Shown: positions 1-6,679 of the stretch, one piece after another
How positions within the stretch are numbered: position 1 is the stretch's first letter
How the letters are laid out: the number at the start of each line of letters is the position of its first letter
Assembly: GCA_002319965.1 (NCBI GenBank)
Contig: DCJQ01000022.1
Span: forward strand, 1 to 21,565
DNA from: Megasphaera sp. UBA1696
GTDB lineage: Bacteria > Bacillota > Negativicutes > Veillonellales > Megasphaeraceae
DNA: 21,565 nucleotides
Direction of reading: 5' to 3'
Program-made: the position numbers and the translations under genes
Notes under the pieces: generated by a model
The model's database searches: none
What the model saw: only the letters and a program-made list of their open reading frames with translations
What the model was told of the DNA's origin: nothing

Positions 1-185
1 AGGCCGCTGTCAATCTGAGTGTACCGGCCGTTTCTCAGCGTGATGACATTCGCGGCTACAGCGAAAACCGTGATTATAATGCCGCCATTAACCTTGATGT
101 ACCGGCTGCTGTAAAGCGCGTCGATTCCGTCCAGTACAGTGAAAATCGTGACTACGCCGCAGCTTCAGCTTTTGAAAATAACTAA
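1..185 (+). CDS. Small secreted repeat protein, 3' part only (paralogue of 276-575)
   Basis: This is an open frame running in from the left edge; complete codons start at base 3 and the stop is TAA at 183-185. The 60 visible residues match the C-terminal part of the protein at 276-575, with 5 differences over 59 aligned residues and one extra Asn before the stop. At DNA level I count 14 mismatches over about 179 aligned bases, 8 of them synonymous, so the two are recent tandem duplicates still read as protein. The piece carries two copies of the motif YSENRDY, 26 residues apart. The signal peptide seen in the paralogue would lie outside the window. I do not recognise the family and assign no function. 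Confidence 0.8.
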   Translation, partial: AAVNLSVPAVSQRDDIRGYSENRDYNAAINLDVPAAVKRVDSVQYSENRDYAAASAFENN

Positions 186-227
186 TTAGTATCGCAACAA
201 CGATGTGTAGATAGATTAAGAAAATTC

Positions 228-254
228 CAACCATGTGAATGACGATGGTTTTTA
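228..254 (+). terminator. Possible weak hairpin between the tandem small genes
   Basis: AACCAT (229-234) and ATGGTT (245-250) can pair around a 10-nt loop, followed by TTTTTA. The 6-bp stem is short and A/T rich. It could be a weak terminator of the first repeat gene or a leader element of the second, whose ribosome binding site starts about 10 bases downstream. Confidence 0.3.
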
Positions 255-275
255 TATAAAAGGAGAGACTCAATC

Positions 276-575
276 ATGAAAAAGAACATCTTTAAACAAG
301 TATTATCGGCAGCCGTATTGACCATGTCCTTGGCCGGCGGTGCCGCCTTCGTTTCGGCTGATTCCGTCCAGTTCAGTGAAAACGGCGACTACAAGGCTGC
401 TGTCAATCTGAGTGTACCGGCCGTTTCTCAACGTGATGACATTCGCGGCTACAGCGAAAACAGAGACTATAATGCCGCCATTAACCTTGATGTACCGGCT
501 GCTGTAAAGAGCGTCGATTCCGTTCAGTACAGCGAAAATCGTGACTTCGAGGCCGCTTCAGGTTTTGACAATTAA
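276..575 (+). CDS. Small secreted protein with 26-residue SENRDY repeats, function unknown
   Basis: This encodes 99 residues. The start is fixed by AGGAG at 261-265 and by the export signal that begins at Met1. Residues 1-28 form a signal peptide: KKN-type positive start, hydrophobic core 8-26, and a V-S-A cleavage site before Asp29. The mature chain of about 71 residues consists of repeats with a strict period of 26: aromatic-SEN-x-D-aromatic starts at residues 33, 59 and 85, each followed by an AA pair, and the first two copies continue into (V/I)NL-x-VPA. The chain has no cysteine and no further membrane helix. The upstream neighbour (1-185) is a near-identical paralogue; the downstream neighbour is an unrelated dehydrogenase with its own ribosome binding site. 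Secretion or periplasmic location is inferred from the signal peptide. I do not recognise the family, so function is open: an envelope, adhesin-like or stress protein are only possibilities. Confidence 0.85.
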   Translation: MKKNIFKQVLSAAVLTMSLAGGAAFVSADSVQFSENGDYKAAVNLSVPAVSQRDDIRGYSENRDYNAAINLDVPAAVKSVDSVQYSENRDFEAASGFDN

Positions 576-618
576 TAACAGGTAGTGTACAGTTAAGGTA
601 CACCTTTGAAATTGTTCT

Positions 619-643
619 AACCATCGGCCTCAGCCCTTGGTTT
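619..643 (+). terminator. Possible weak terminator after the repeat-protein gene
   Basis: AACCA (619-623) pairs with TGGTT (638-642), with a possible inner GG/CC pairing, followed by only a short TTT. The rest of the 161-base gap up to the dehydrogenase shows no promoter I can support; the motif AAGGTAC occurs twice in it (near 597 and 715) without known meaning. Confidence 0.3.
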
Positions 644-736
644 CGACATACAGCATCAGGATTTTTGTGCAGTGGGAATGATGCCCCTTATTGATGACAA
701 TTATGGTTTTTCGTAAGGTACAAAGGAGGAAAAAAC

Positions 737-1918
737 ATGTTAGGAAATTTTGCTTACCACAATCCGACGAAACTTTATTTTGGCGACGAATCCTTAGACT
801 TTTTAAATAAAGAATTGCCGAACTACGGGAAAAATGTCGTCCTGGTCTATGGCGGCGGTTCGATTAAAAAGAACGGCGTCTACCAAGATATTTTGGATAT
901 TTTGCAGAAAAATAGTAAGAATGTTGCTGAAATTTCCGGGGTCATGCCCAACCCGACCCTTGAAAAGTTGTACGAAGGCATTGAAATTGCCCGCAGCCAT
1001 AAGGCTGATTTCCTCTTGGCCGTCGGCGGCGGTTCCGTCTGCGACTATACGAAGGCCGTAGCCGTTTCGGTTCACTGCGACGAAGATCCGTGGGATAAAT
1101 ACTTTATCCGCTTTGAAGAACCGTCCTGTCCCATCGTGCCCCTCGGCTGTGTGCTCACTATGGCCGGCACGGGCTCGGAAATGAATGCCGGTTCGGTTAT
1201 TACCAATACGGAAACGAAACAGAAAATCGGTCATGTCTTTGCCAGCTCCGACGTCATGCCGAAATTCTCCATCCTCAATCCGCGGTATACCATGACCGTA
1301 CCGGATTATCAGATGAAGGCCGGCATGTTCGATATCTTCAGCCATATTTGTGAACAGTATTTCTCCGGAAACGACGATGTAACCAGTGATTATCTCAGCG
1401 AAGGCCTGCTTCGCTCGGTCATCCATTCCAGCCGCATTGCCGTCAAGGATGCTCAGGACTATGAAGCCCGCAGCAATATCATGTGGTCGGCTACGTGGGC
1501 TTTGAATACTCTCTTGTCCTGCGGCAAGCCCGGAGACTGGATGGTTCACATGATGGGCCAGGCTGTCGGCGGCTATACCAATGCAACGCACGGCATGACC
1601 TTGTCGGCTGTTTCCTTGCCGTATTACCGCTATATCCTTCCGTATGGCCTGCCGAAGTTCAAACGTTTCGCTGAAAATGTATGGGGTGTACAGCCTGAAG
1701 GCAAAACGGATGAACAGATTGCCCGCGAAGGCCTTGACCGGATGGAAGACTGGATGAAAGAAATCGGCGTCGTCTTGTCCATTAAGGATTTGGGCGCCGA
1801 TGAATCGATGCTCGACGGCATTGTCGATGCTACGATGATTCTCCGCGGCGGCTACAAAGCGCTCGACCGGCAGGAACTCATTGATATTTTCAAAGCCAGC
1901 CTGAATCGAAAAGCATAA
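737..1918 (+). CDS. Iron-containing alcohol dehydrogenase, butanol dehydrogenase (BdhA/YqhD) type
   Basis: This 393-residue protein is of normal length for group III, metal-dependent NAD(P)H alcohol dehydrogenases that reduce aldehydes such as butanal to alcohols in the cytoplasm. The N-terminal nucleotide domain shows GGGS at 39-42 and again at 97-100, and T-x-x-GTGSE at 141-148. The C-terminal helical domain has the four metal ligands expected from YqhD: Asp199 and His203 (in a FDIFSH context), His271 and His285 (NATHG). Overall similarity to clostridial BdhA (VYGGGSIK, YEAR-x-N-x-MW) makes a butanol-type enzyme likely; actual substrate and NADH/NADPH preference cannot be read from sequence. 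A strong AAGGAGG lies 7 bases before the ATG. It appears monocistronic, closed by the hairpin at 1946-1982. The family is certain, the substrate is not. Confidence 0.93.
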   Translation: MLGNFAYHNPTKLYFGDESLDFLNKELPNYGKNVVLVYGGGSIKKNGVYQDILDILQKNSKNVAEISGVMPNPTLEKLYEGIEIARSHKADFLLAVGGGSVCDYTKAVAVSVHCDEDPWDKYFIRFEEPSCPIVPLGCVLTMAGTGSEMNAGSVITNTETKQKIGHVFASSDVMPKFSILNPRYTMTVPDYQMKAGMFDIFSHICEQYFSGNDDVTSDYLSEGLLRSVIHSSRIAVKDAQDYEARSNIMWSATWALNTLLSCGKPGDWMVHMMGQAVGGYTNATHGMTLSAVSLPYYRYILPYGLPKFKRFAENVWGVQPEGKTDEQIAREGLDRMEDWMKEIGVVLSIKDLGADESMLDGIVDATMILRGGYKALDRQELIDIFKASLNRKA

Positions 1919-1945
1919 TAAGTACGATCCGTATGACAGATTAAA

Positions 1946-1982
1946 AAAGGGTTCGCATGATATTGTTTCATGCGAACCCTTT
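1946..1982. terminator. Strong bidirectional intrinsic terminator
   Basis: A perfect 13-bp stem (1948-1960 with 1968-1980) has a 7-nt loop, flanked by AA on the left and TT on the right that extend the pairing. The A-run at 1943-1947 acts as a U-tract in the other direction. It sits between convergent genes, the dehydrogenase (+) and the FMN reductase (-), and can serve both. Confidence 0.9.
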
Positions 1983-1992
1983 CTGGACGTCT

Positions 1993-2646
1993 TTATTTGG
2001 TTGTGTCCTGTACGAGGCTTTGGCCTATATCATAGGCCTGTTTCAGACAGATGGGGCCGGCTTTTTCTTGGTAGGCTTTCTTGTCGCTTTCCGAAAAGAC
2101 CGATGATTCATATTTCGAGTAATCGTTGAACTGCAGCGTATTGTAGGCCCAAAGTGTCTTTGGTGGAACGCCGAGGATGCGGTTGGCAAAGTCTTCCTGG
2201 GCTTCTATGTTTTGAGGCAGGTGGAACTCTTTTGCCTGTTTTTCCGTGACGTTCATGGTGTAGATAAAGGCTGACGGAATCTTTTTGCCGAAGACGGACG
2301 GGATTTCTTCACTGTAAATATAGTTTGAAAAGAAGAGCCGTTCTAACAAGGCGTGCATGCCGGATGTGAGGCTCATAAAGTAGATAGGCGAGCCGAAAAT
2401 CAGGGCATCGGCTTCTTTGGCTCGGGTGAGGAGAGGCGACAAGTCGTCTTTTACGATGCACGTGCCATGGTCCTTGTCTTTTCGCTTACAGTAAAAACAG
2501 CTGATACAGCCTTTGTAATTCAAGGAATAGAGGTCGACGTATTCCGTGTCGGCCCCGGCAGTTGCGGCTCCCCGAAGGGCTTCTTTTAAGAGTTTTGCCG
2601 TGTTGCCATTGCGGCGGGGACTGCCGTTAAAAGCCATAATTTTCAT
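1993..2646 (-). CDS. NAD(P)H-dependent FMN reductase / iron-sulfur-flavoprotein-like oxidoreductase
   Basis: This 217-residue flavodoxin-fold protein begins with the FMN phosphate loop GSPRRNGNT (residues 8-16), followed by a GSPIY segment at 85-89 that is typical of NADPH-dependent FMN reductases. Four cysteines at 47, 50, 53 and 63 give a C-x2-C-x2-C-x9-C pattern in the position where archaeal and clostridial iron-sulfur flavoproteins bind a 4Fe-4S cluster. Whether a cluster is bound here is inference, because the spacing differs between subfamilies. A likely role is two-electron reduction of quinones, nitro compounds or similar electrophiles. The gene is divergent from the lipoprotein flavodoxin at 2785 and has its own promoter (2679-2707). 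An AAGGA ribosome binding site precedes the ATG. The fold assignment is secure, the substrate unknown. Confidence 0.85.
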   Translation of the reverse strand: MKIMAFNGSPRRNGNTAKLLKEALRGAATAGADTEYVDLYSLNYKGCISCFYCKRKDKDHGTCIVKDDLSPLLTRAKEADALIFGSPIYFMSLTSGMHALLERLFFSNYIYSEEIPSVFGKKIPSAFIYTMNVTEKQAKEFHLPQNIEAQEDFANRILGVPPKTLWAYNTLQFNDYSKYESSVFSESDKKAYQEKAGPICLKQAYDIGQSLVQDTTK

Positions 2647-2678
2647 CGTTCATCATCCTTTCTAAATAGTGTTATATC

Positions 2679-2707
2679 ATTATATCGCGTTATATAGATT
2701 TATTCAA
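2679..2707 (-). promoter_or_regulatory. Sigma-A-type promoter of the FMN reductase gene
   Basis: Reading the minus strand, TTGAAT (2702-2707) is followed after 17 bases by a perfect TATAAT (2679-2684). The region holds two GTTATAT copies (2671 and 2689 area) around a CGCG core, an A/T-rich imperfect repeat that could be an operator; no specific regulator can be named. Confidence 0.65.
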
Positions 2708-2729
2708 GGCCACTTTGTAAAGTTTCTGT

Positions 2730-2758
2730 TTGACCGGATTCGCTTTTTGCCGTATTAT
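2730..2758 (+). promoter_or_regulatory. Sigma-A-type promoter of the lipoprotein flavodoxin gene
   Basis: TTGACC (2730-2735) is followed after 17 bases by TATTAT (2753-2758), 26 bases before the ATG at 2785. It is divergent from the promoter at 2679-2707, with only 22 bases between the two -35 elements. Confidence 0.65.
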
Positions 2759-2784
2759 CGTTAAAGGAAAATAGGGGGTATATC

Positions 2785-3495
2785 ATGAAGAAAAGAATCA
2801 TTATGTCTATTATAGGGGCCGCTTTTATGGCCGTCACGTTATCGGCCTGCAGCAGTGTTCGCACTCAAGCCGACGGTCAGGCCGGGGCTACGGAACAGAC
2901 GTCGCAGACGACGAAGCCCAAGGTCGATGCCGATGCCAGTGCTTCAATCAAAGGGGCCGCATCGGATCAAAAAGAAGGACAGCATACAGACAGTCATCGA
3001 GCCGTCATTTATTTTTCCTCTCCTGACAGCAGCGATATGAATGCGCTGGAAGGAAGTACTCAGTACTTGGGCCGCATCATTGCCGAAAAGACCGGGGCCG
3101 ACGTCTTCCGTATCGTACCGATCAAGGCCTATCCGACCGATTACAGTGCCCATACGGCTCAGGCTAAGATGGAACAAGGAGAGAACGCCCGTCCGGCCAT
3201 TAAGGATGACTTCGGCGATCTCAGCCAGTACGATACCATTTTCTTAGGCTATCCGATTTGGTGGGGGGACCTGCCCATGCCGGTCTATACCTTCCTGGAA
3301 AGTCACGATTTGAGCGGTAAAAAAATTGTCATCTTCTCGACCTATGGCAGCAGCGGGCTGGGGGATACGGTTGAACACGTGCAGTCCGTCGAAAAGGGAG
3401 CCGATGTTGAAACGAAGGCATACGGCGTTGCAGCCGGTGACGTCGGCAGTGCCAAAGACAAAGTCTTGTCCTGGCTGAGTGAATTAGGATATTAA
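2785..3495 (+). CDS. Membrane-anchored (lipoprotein) flavodoxin
   Basis: This 236-residue protein has a lipoprotein signal: a positive start, hydrophobic residues 5-18 and lipobox L-S-A-C with Cys22 as the lipidated residue. A low-complexity linker rich in Ala, Thr, Gln and Asp (about 23-70) follows, then a flavodoxin domain from about residue 73 to the end. The domain shows VIYFSSP, GS-TQYLG and FLGYPIWWGD, the pattern of the Flavodoxin_4 group, in which the usual TGNT phosphate loop is replaced. It is expected to carry FMN and to pass electrons outside the cytoplasmic membrane or in the periplasm; partners are unknown. It is divergent from the cysteine-motif FMN reductase, so a joint redox role is plausible but unproven. 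The start is supported by the lipobox distance and a GGGGG-type ribosome binding site. Confidence 0.85.
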   Translation: MKKRIIMSIIGAAFMAVTLSACSSVRTQADGQAGATEQTSQTTKPKVDADASASIKGAASDQKEGQHTDSHRAVIYFSSPDSSDMNALEGSTQYLGRIIAEKTGADVFRIVPIKAYPTDYSAHTAQAKMEQGENARPAIKDDFGDLSQYDTIFLGYPIWWGDLPMPVYTFLESHDLSGKKIVIFSTYGSSGLGDTVEHVQSVEKGADVETKAYGVAAGDVGSAKDKVLSWLSELGY

Positions 3496-3537
3496 ACCGT
3501 TCCATAAGACCTATCGTGTGACGGCTGCAGGAACGGT
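3496..3537 (+). other. Inverted repeat directly after the flavodoxin stop
   Basis: ACCGTTCC (3496-3503) and GGAACGGT (3530-3537) are perfect 8-base complements separated by 26 bases, starting at the base after the TAA stop. No U-tract follows, so it is not a typical intrinsic terminator; it may be an mRNA-end hairpin or a protein site. A second small inverted repeat, ATTCG-GAAT-CGAAT, lies at 3547-3560 before the MATE gene. Confidence 0.4.
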
Positions 3538-3589
3538 ACACAGTCTATTCGGAATCGAATGAAAACATTATTAGAAATAAGGTGTATAT

Positions 3590-4966
3590 ATGGAGCATAA
3601 ACGAGAGAATCAGCGCCGCGGCATCGACATGCTGCACGGATCGATTGCCGACAAACTCTTCCTGTTTGCCATGCCAATCGGTCTCATGGGCCTGTTTGAA
3701 CAGCTGTTTAACAGTGCCGACGTCTTTTTATTAGGTCGCTTTGTTGGGAAAAGCGCTATGGCTGCCGTCGGCAACAATATGCCCGTCATCGGCATGATGG
3801 TCATGCTGCTCATGGGGATTTCCCTGGGGGCCAACGTGACCATCGCCCAGTACCTCGGGGCCAAGCACGATGAAAAAGTATCCCAGACGGTACAGACGGC
3901 CATCATCTTGTCCGTAGCCTTGGGCGTGTTGTTGACCGTCATCGGTGAACTTATTGTCTATCCGGCTTTTCTGATCTTGGATGTACCTCTTGATGTCTAT
4001 GACATGGCCGAAAGTTATTTGCGCATCTTCTTACTGGGCCTGCCCTTCCTGTCGCTGTACAACTTTGAAGCGGCCATTTTCCGAAGCTGCGGCGACAGCA
4101 AGACGCCTCTTTACAGTCTGGTCATTGCCAACGGTCTCAATATTGCCTTGGGCTTCCTGTCCGTCGCCGTCTTTGATTTTGGCGTCATCGGCGTCGCCTG
4201 GGCAACGGTCATCGCTTATGCGGCGAACTCACTGATCCTTTTGGTACTGCTCTGTCGGACGAAGGATCGTATCCGTGTCAATTTGCGGGACCTCCATTTT
4301 TCGAAAGATGAATTGGGCCGCATTATCCGCATCGGCCTGCCGGCCGGGGTTCAGGGCATGATTTTTGCCTTGTCCAACGTCCTCATCCAGTCGGCCATCA
4401 ACAGCTTGGGGACGGAAGCCATGGCCGCTTCGGCGGCGGGCTTTATCATTGAAGCCAACACCTACTGCTTCGTCAATGGCTTCAGTCAGGCGACGACGAC
4501 CTTTGTCGGTCAAAACTACGGGGCCCGCAACCTGCGCCGCTGCTTCCGCATTACGAAAGTTACCTTTGGCGTCGAAGCGGCCTTCCTCTTCGTCGTCACG
4601 GCGCTCATCCTCTTCTTTTCACCGGAGCTCATCGGCTTGTTCAACGATGACGCCTCTGTCGTAGCCCTGGGGACGACGCGGTTGTTCTTTGTGCTCGGTA
4701 CTTTTTACCTGAACGGCATGGTCGACATCTTGTCCGGTTCCCTTCGCGGTTACGGTTATTCGTTGCCGCCGGCCATCGTGGCCCTCATCGGGATCTGCGG
4801 CGTCCGAATCCTTTGGCTCTACACGGTCTTTGCGGCTCGTCCAGATTTTTCGGTCCTCATGGCGACCTATCCGGTCAGCTGGCTGTTTACGATTATCGTA
4901 TTAGCCGTCGTCTATAATATGTGTCGCAAGCATATTGTCGCCGGTTTTGCCCACCGTGAAGCTTGA
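3590..4966 (+). CDS. MATE family multidrug/sodium antiporter
   Basis: This 458-residue polytopic protein is of normal length for MatE exporters, which use Na+ or H+ gradients to expel cationic drugs or metabolites. It has two homologous halves of about six helices each: a first half beginning near IADKLFLFAMPIGLMG, and a second starting around residue 240 with IRIGLPAGVQGM. The motifs NSADVFLLGR, VGNNMPVIGMM, FRSCGDSKTPLYS, VGQNYGARN and LRGYGYS are characteristic of the NorM/DinF-like branch. The start at 3590 has AAGG about 8 bases upstream; an internal Met at residue 14 is an alternative because family similarity begins there. The gene follows the lipoprotein flavodoxin by 94 bases. The promoter of the next gene overlaps its stop codon. 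The family is secure; the exported substrate is unknown. Confidence 0.92.
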   Translation: MEHKRENQRRGIDMLHGSIADKLFLFAMPIGLMGLFEQLFNSADVFLLGRFVGKSAMAAVGNNMPVIGMMVMLLMGISLGANVTIAQYLGAKHDEKVSQTVQTAIILSVALGVLLTVIGELIVYPAFLILDVPLDVYDMAESYLRIFLLGLPFLSLYNFEAAIFRSCGDSKTPLYSLVIANGLNIALGFLSVAVFDFGVIGVAWATVIAYAANSLILLVLLCRTKDRIRVNLRDLHFSKDELGRIIRIGLPAGVQGMIFALSNVLIQSAINSLGTEAMAASAAGFIIEANTYCFVNGFSQATTTFVGQNYGARNLRRCFRITKVTFGVEAAFLFVVTALILFFSPELIGLFNDDASVVALGTTRLFFVLGTFYLNGMVDILSGSLRGYGYSLPPAIVALIGICGVRILWLYTVFAARPDFSVLMATYPVSWLFTIIVLAVVYNMCRKHIVAGFAHREA

Positions 4967-4991
4967 TGAATCCCCGGTTATATGCTATAAT
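4963..4991 (+). promoter_or_regulatory. Promoter of the RseC-like gene, overlapping the MATE stop codon
   Basis: TTGATG (4963-4968) and a perfect TATAAT (4986-4991) are spaced by 17 bases. The -35 element includes the TGA stop of the MATE gene. The leader of about 45 bases is A/T rich with an imperfect inverted repeat (AACAA at 4999 to TTGTT near 5024) before a run of seven G that contains the ribosome binding site. Confidence 0.75.
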
Positions 4992-5045
4992 GAATTGTAA
5001 CAAAGAATAATTATTAGTTATTGTTTTAAAGGGGGGGCGTAACAC

Positions 5046-5465
5046 ATGCGTATTGGTGAAGGTTTCATTGAAGAAATCAAAGAAAATGGCTTAGCCAAAG
5101 TGAGGGTTAGCCGCGACTCTCTTTATGTCGCCTGCAGTGCTTGTGCGGCGGCAGATCACGTTAAGATTGTAGCTTACAATTACCTCGGCGCTGATGAAGG
5201 CGACCGTGTTCGTTACCAAGTCGATGACTCCCATCTCATTTCCGGAGCTTTCGTCTGCTTCGTCGTACCGGTCTTCTTGATCCTGGCAGCTGCGGTACTC
5301 GGATATTTCGTCAGCAGTGACGAAGTCGGTGCCCTGATTGGTGCCGCCATCGGTGCAGCTGTTTCAGCGGCCATCCTTCGGACTTATGACAACGTGCTGG
5401 GACGTATCATTGATACCAAGGCTACGATCATCAGTATTGTCTGCGACGATGAGGATGAAAAATAG
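5046..5465 (+). CDS. RseC/MucC family membrane protein (SoxR-reducing system type)
   Basis: This 139-residue protein has the layout of the RseC family: a short cytoplasmic beta-rich N-terminal domain with a paired cysteine motif (C30-x2-C33, in a YVACSAC context), two transmembrane helices (about 65-88 and 94-112, the second Gly/Ala rich) and a short acidic tail. In enterobacteria RseC belongs to the system that re-reduces SoxR, and RseC-like proteins are also found beside rnf genes. Here no rnf, rse or soxR gene is visible nearby, so the partner is unknown. Only two cysteines are seen, fewer than in the Escherichia coli protein, so iron-sulfur or metal binding is uncertain. It has its own promoter and is followed by a strong terminator, so it is probably monocistronic. 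Confidence 0.8.
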   Translation: MRIGEGFIEEIKENGLAKVRVSRDSLYVACSACAAADHVKIVAYNYLGADEGDRVRYQVDDSHLISGAFVCFVVPVFLILAAAVLGYFVSSDEVGALIGAAIGAAVSAAILRTYDNVLGRIIDTKATIISIVCDDEDEK

Positions 5466-5492
5466 AAACTGTATAATGTTTTATTTGCGTAA

Positions 5493-5528
5493 AAACCAGG
5501 GGACCGGTCTGTACCAGTCCCCTGGTTT
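5493..5528 (+). terminator. Strong intrinsic terminator after the RseC-like gene
   Basis: AAACCAGGGGAC (5493-5504) pairs perfectly with GTCCCCTGGTTT (5517-5528); the loop region contains a further GGT/ACC pairing. Only three T follow on the + strand, but the A-run at 5491-5495 extends the stem's A/T base. Confidence 0.85.
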
Positions 5529-5530
5529 CG

Positions 5531-5539
5531 TGTTATAAT
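5531..5539 (+). promoter_or_regulatory. Extended -10 promoter for the ruv operon
   Basis: TG-T-TATAAT (5531-5539) is an extended -10 element directly behind the terminator and 35 bases before ruvC. No good -35 is visible at the right distance, because that position lies inside the terminator stem. This fits a TG-dependent promoter that drives ruvC and the genes behind it. Confidence 0.55.
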
Positions 5540-5573
5540 AAACACTAGTCTGTTATGATAGGAGGTTTGAAAG

Positions 5574-6074
5574 ATGCGTGCCATGGGAATCGATCCGGGG
5601 ACGGCTATCTGCGGTTTTGGCGTCGTCGACAGTGACGGAAGCCGACTGAAACCGGTGACGTATGGAACGATTCAGACGCCATCGAAATCGAGTGATGCAG
5701 AACGTCTGGTCATGCTCTTTGACGGCCTCAATGAACTTTATCGGAAATATCAGCCCGACCTCATCGGCGTCGAACAGCTTTTCTTCAACCGCAACGTTAC
5801 GACGGCCATTACGGTCGGCCAAGCCCGCGGCGTCATTTTGCTGACGGCTCAGCAGGCGGGCATCCCGATTCTGGAGTTTTCCCCCCTTCAAGTCAAGCAG
5901 GGGGTTACCGGCTACGGCCGAGCGACAAAGGAACAAGTCATCGATATGACCATGCGCCTCTTAGGCATTCGTCAGAAAATTAAGCCCGACGATGCTGCTG
6001 ATGGCCTGGCCATGGCTATCTATGCCATTTATTCCAGTCACTCCATGAGTCTGAAACGGAAGGTACAGTTATGA
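5574..6074 (+). CDS. ruvC: Crossover junction endodeoxyribonuclease RuvC
   Basis: This 166-residue protein is of normal length. RuvC resolves Holliday junctions by paired nicks, acting with the RuvAB branch-migration motor. The RNase-H-like fold is visible from GIDPG at the N terminus. The four acidic catalytic residues known from Escherichia coli RuvC (Asp7, Glu66, Asp138, Asp141) correspond here to Asp7, Glu67 (GVEQLFF), Asp140 and Asp143 (DDAADGLA). The loop FFNRN and the segment KQGVTGYGRATKEQV are typical for junction binding. AGGAGG lies about 7 bases upstream of the ATG. It overlaps ruvA by four bases (ATGA), which indicates translational coupling, and it heads the long same-strand run that ends at 14658. 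Confidence 0.97.
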   Translation: MRAMGIDPGTAICGFGVVDSDGSRLKPVTYGTIQTPSKSSDAERLVMLFDGLNELYRKYQPDLIGVEQLFFNRNVTTAITVGQARGVILLTAQQAGIPILEFSPLQVKQGVTGYGRATKEQVIDMTMRLLGIRQKIKPDDAADGLAMAIYAIYSSHSMSLKRKVQL

Positions 6075-6676
6075 TCGGATATGTAAAAGGCGTTGTCAGC
6101 CATATTTTTTCGAATTCCTGCTTTATCGACGTCCACGGCGTCGGCTATCGGACCTATGCGCCGGCTTCGACGCTGGATACGCTGACCGTCGGTCAAGAGG
6201 CCTTGCTCTATACCTATATGAGCGTTCGGGAAGATGCCATTCTCCTCTATGGCTTTGCCACCCAGGACGAATACGATCTTTTCATGCTCCTCATCGGCGT
6301 CAACGGCGTCGGGCCCAAGGTAGCTCTTGGCATTTTGAGTGCCGATAAGGCTGACGACTTCCGCCTTGCCGTCCATCAGAAGGATATTAAGAGCCTGACT
6401 AAGATGCCCGGCGTCGGAAAGAAGACGGCCGAACGGATCGTCTTGGAATTACAGGATAAAATCGGTCTCGAAGGAACGGTTCCTGCGGCTGAAACGGGAG
6501 CTTCATCGGCGCCGACAGGCCTTTCGGGGATGGTGGCTGAAACGGTTTCGGCTCTCACCGGTCTCGGTTACAGCGAGCAGGAAGTCCTGCCCGTAGCAGA
6601 AGCTCATGCAGGGGAATGCAAGTCCGTAGAAGATCTGTTGAGAGCGACCTTGAAGTCCTTAGGGAGCGGGAGGTAA
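6071..6676 (+). CDS. ruvA: Holliday junction branch migration protein RuvA
   Basis: This 201-residue protein has the three RuvA domains: an N-terminal OB-fold (from MIGYVKG, about 1-65), a central tandem helix-hairpin-helix region with GVNGVGPK and MPGVGKKTAERIV (about 70-130), and a C-terminal RuvB-contact domain (about 150-201, with ALTGLGYSEQE) joined by a Ser/Ala/Thr-rich linker. RuvA binds four-way junctions as a tetramer and recruits RuvB. The ATG overlaps the ruvC stop (ATGA) and only three bases separate its stop from the ruvB start, so ruvCAB is translated as a coupled unit. Confidence 0.97.
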   Translation: MIGYVKGVVSHIFSNSCFIDVHGVGYRTYAPASTLDTLTVGQEALLYTYMSVREDAILLYGFATQDEYDLFMLLIGVNGVGPKVALGILSADKADDFRLAVHQKDIKSLTKMPGVGKKTAERIVLELQDKIGLEGTVPAAETGASSAPTGLSGMVAETVSALTGLGYSEQEVLPVAEAHAGECKSVEDLLRATLKSLGSGR

Positions 6677-6679
6677 GAC

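Noticed and set aside
1..575. CRISPR-like or mobile-element repeat
   Set aside because: The repeated DNA is coding, in frame with a 78-base period inside genes, with differences mainly synonymous or conservative; there are no spacers, terminal inverted repeats or transposase.
4365..4664. Plus-strand frame of 99 codons inside the MATE gene
   Set aside because: A Ser/Arg/Pro-rich shadow of the MATE coding sequence in another frame; no independent support.
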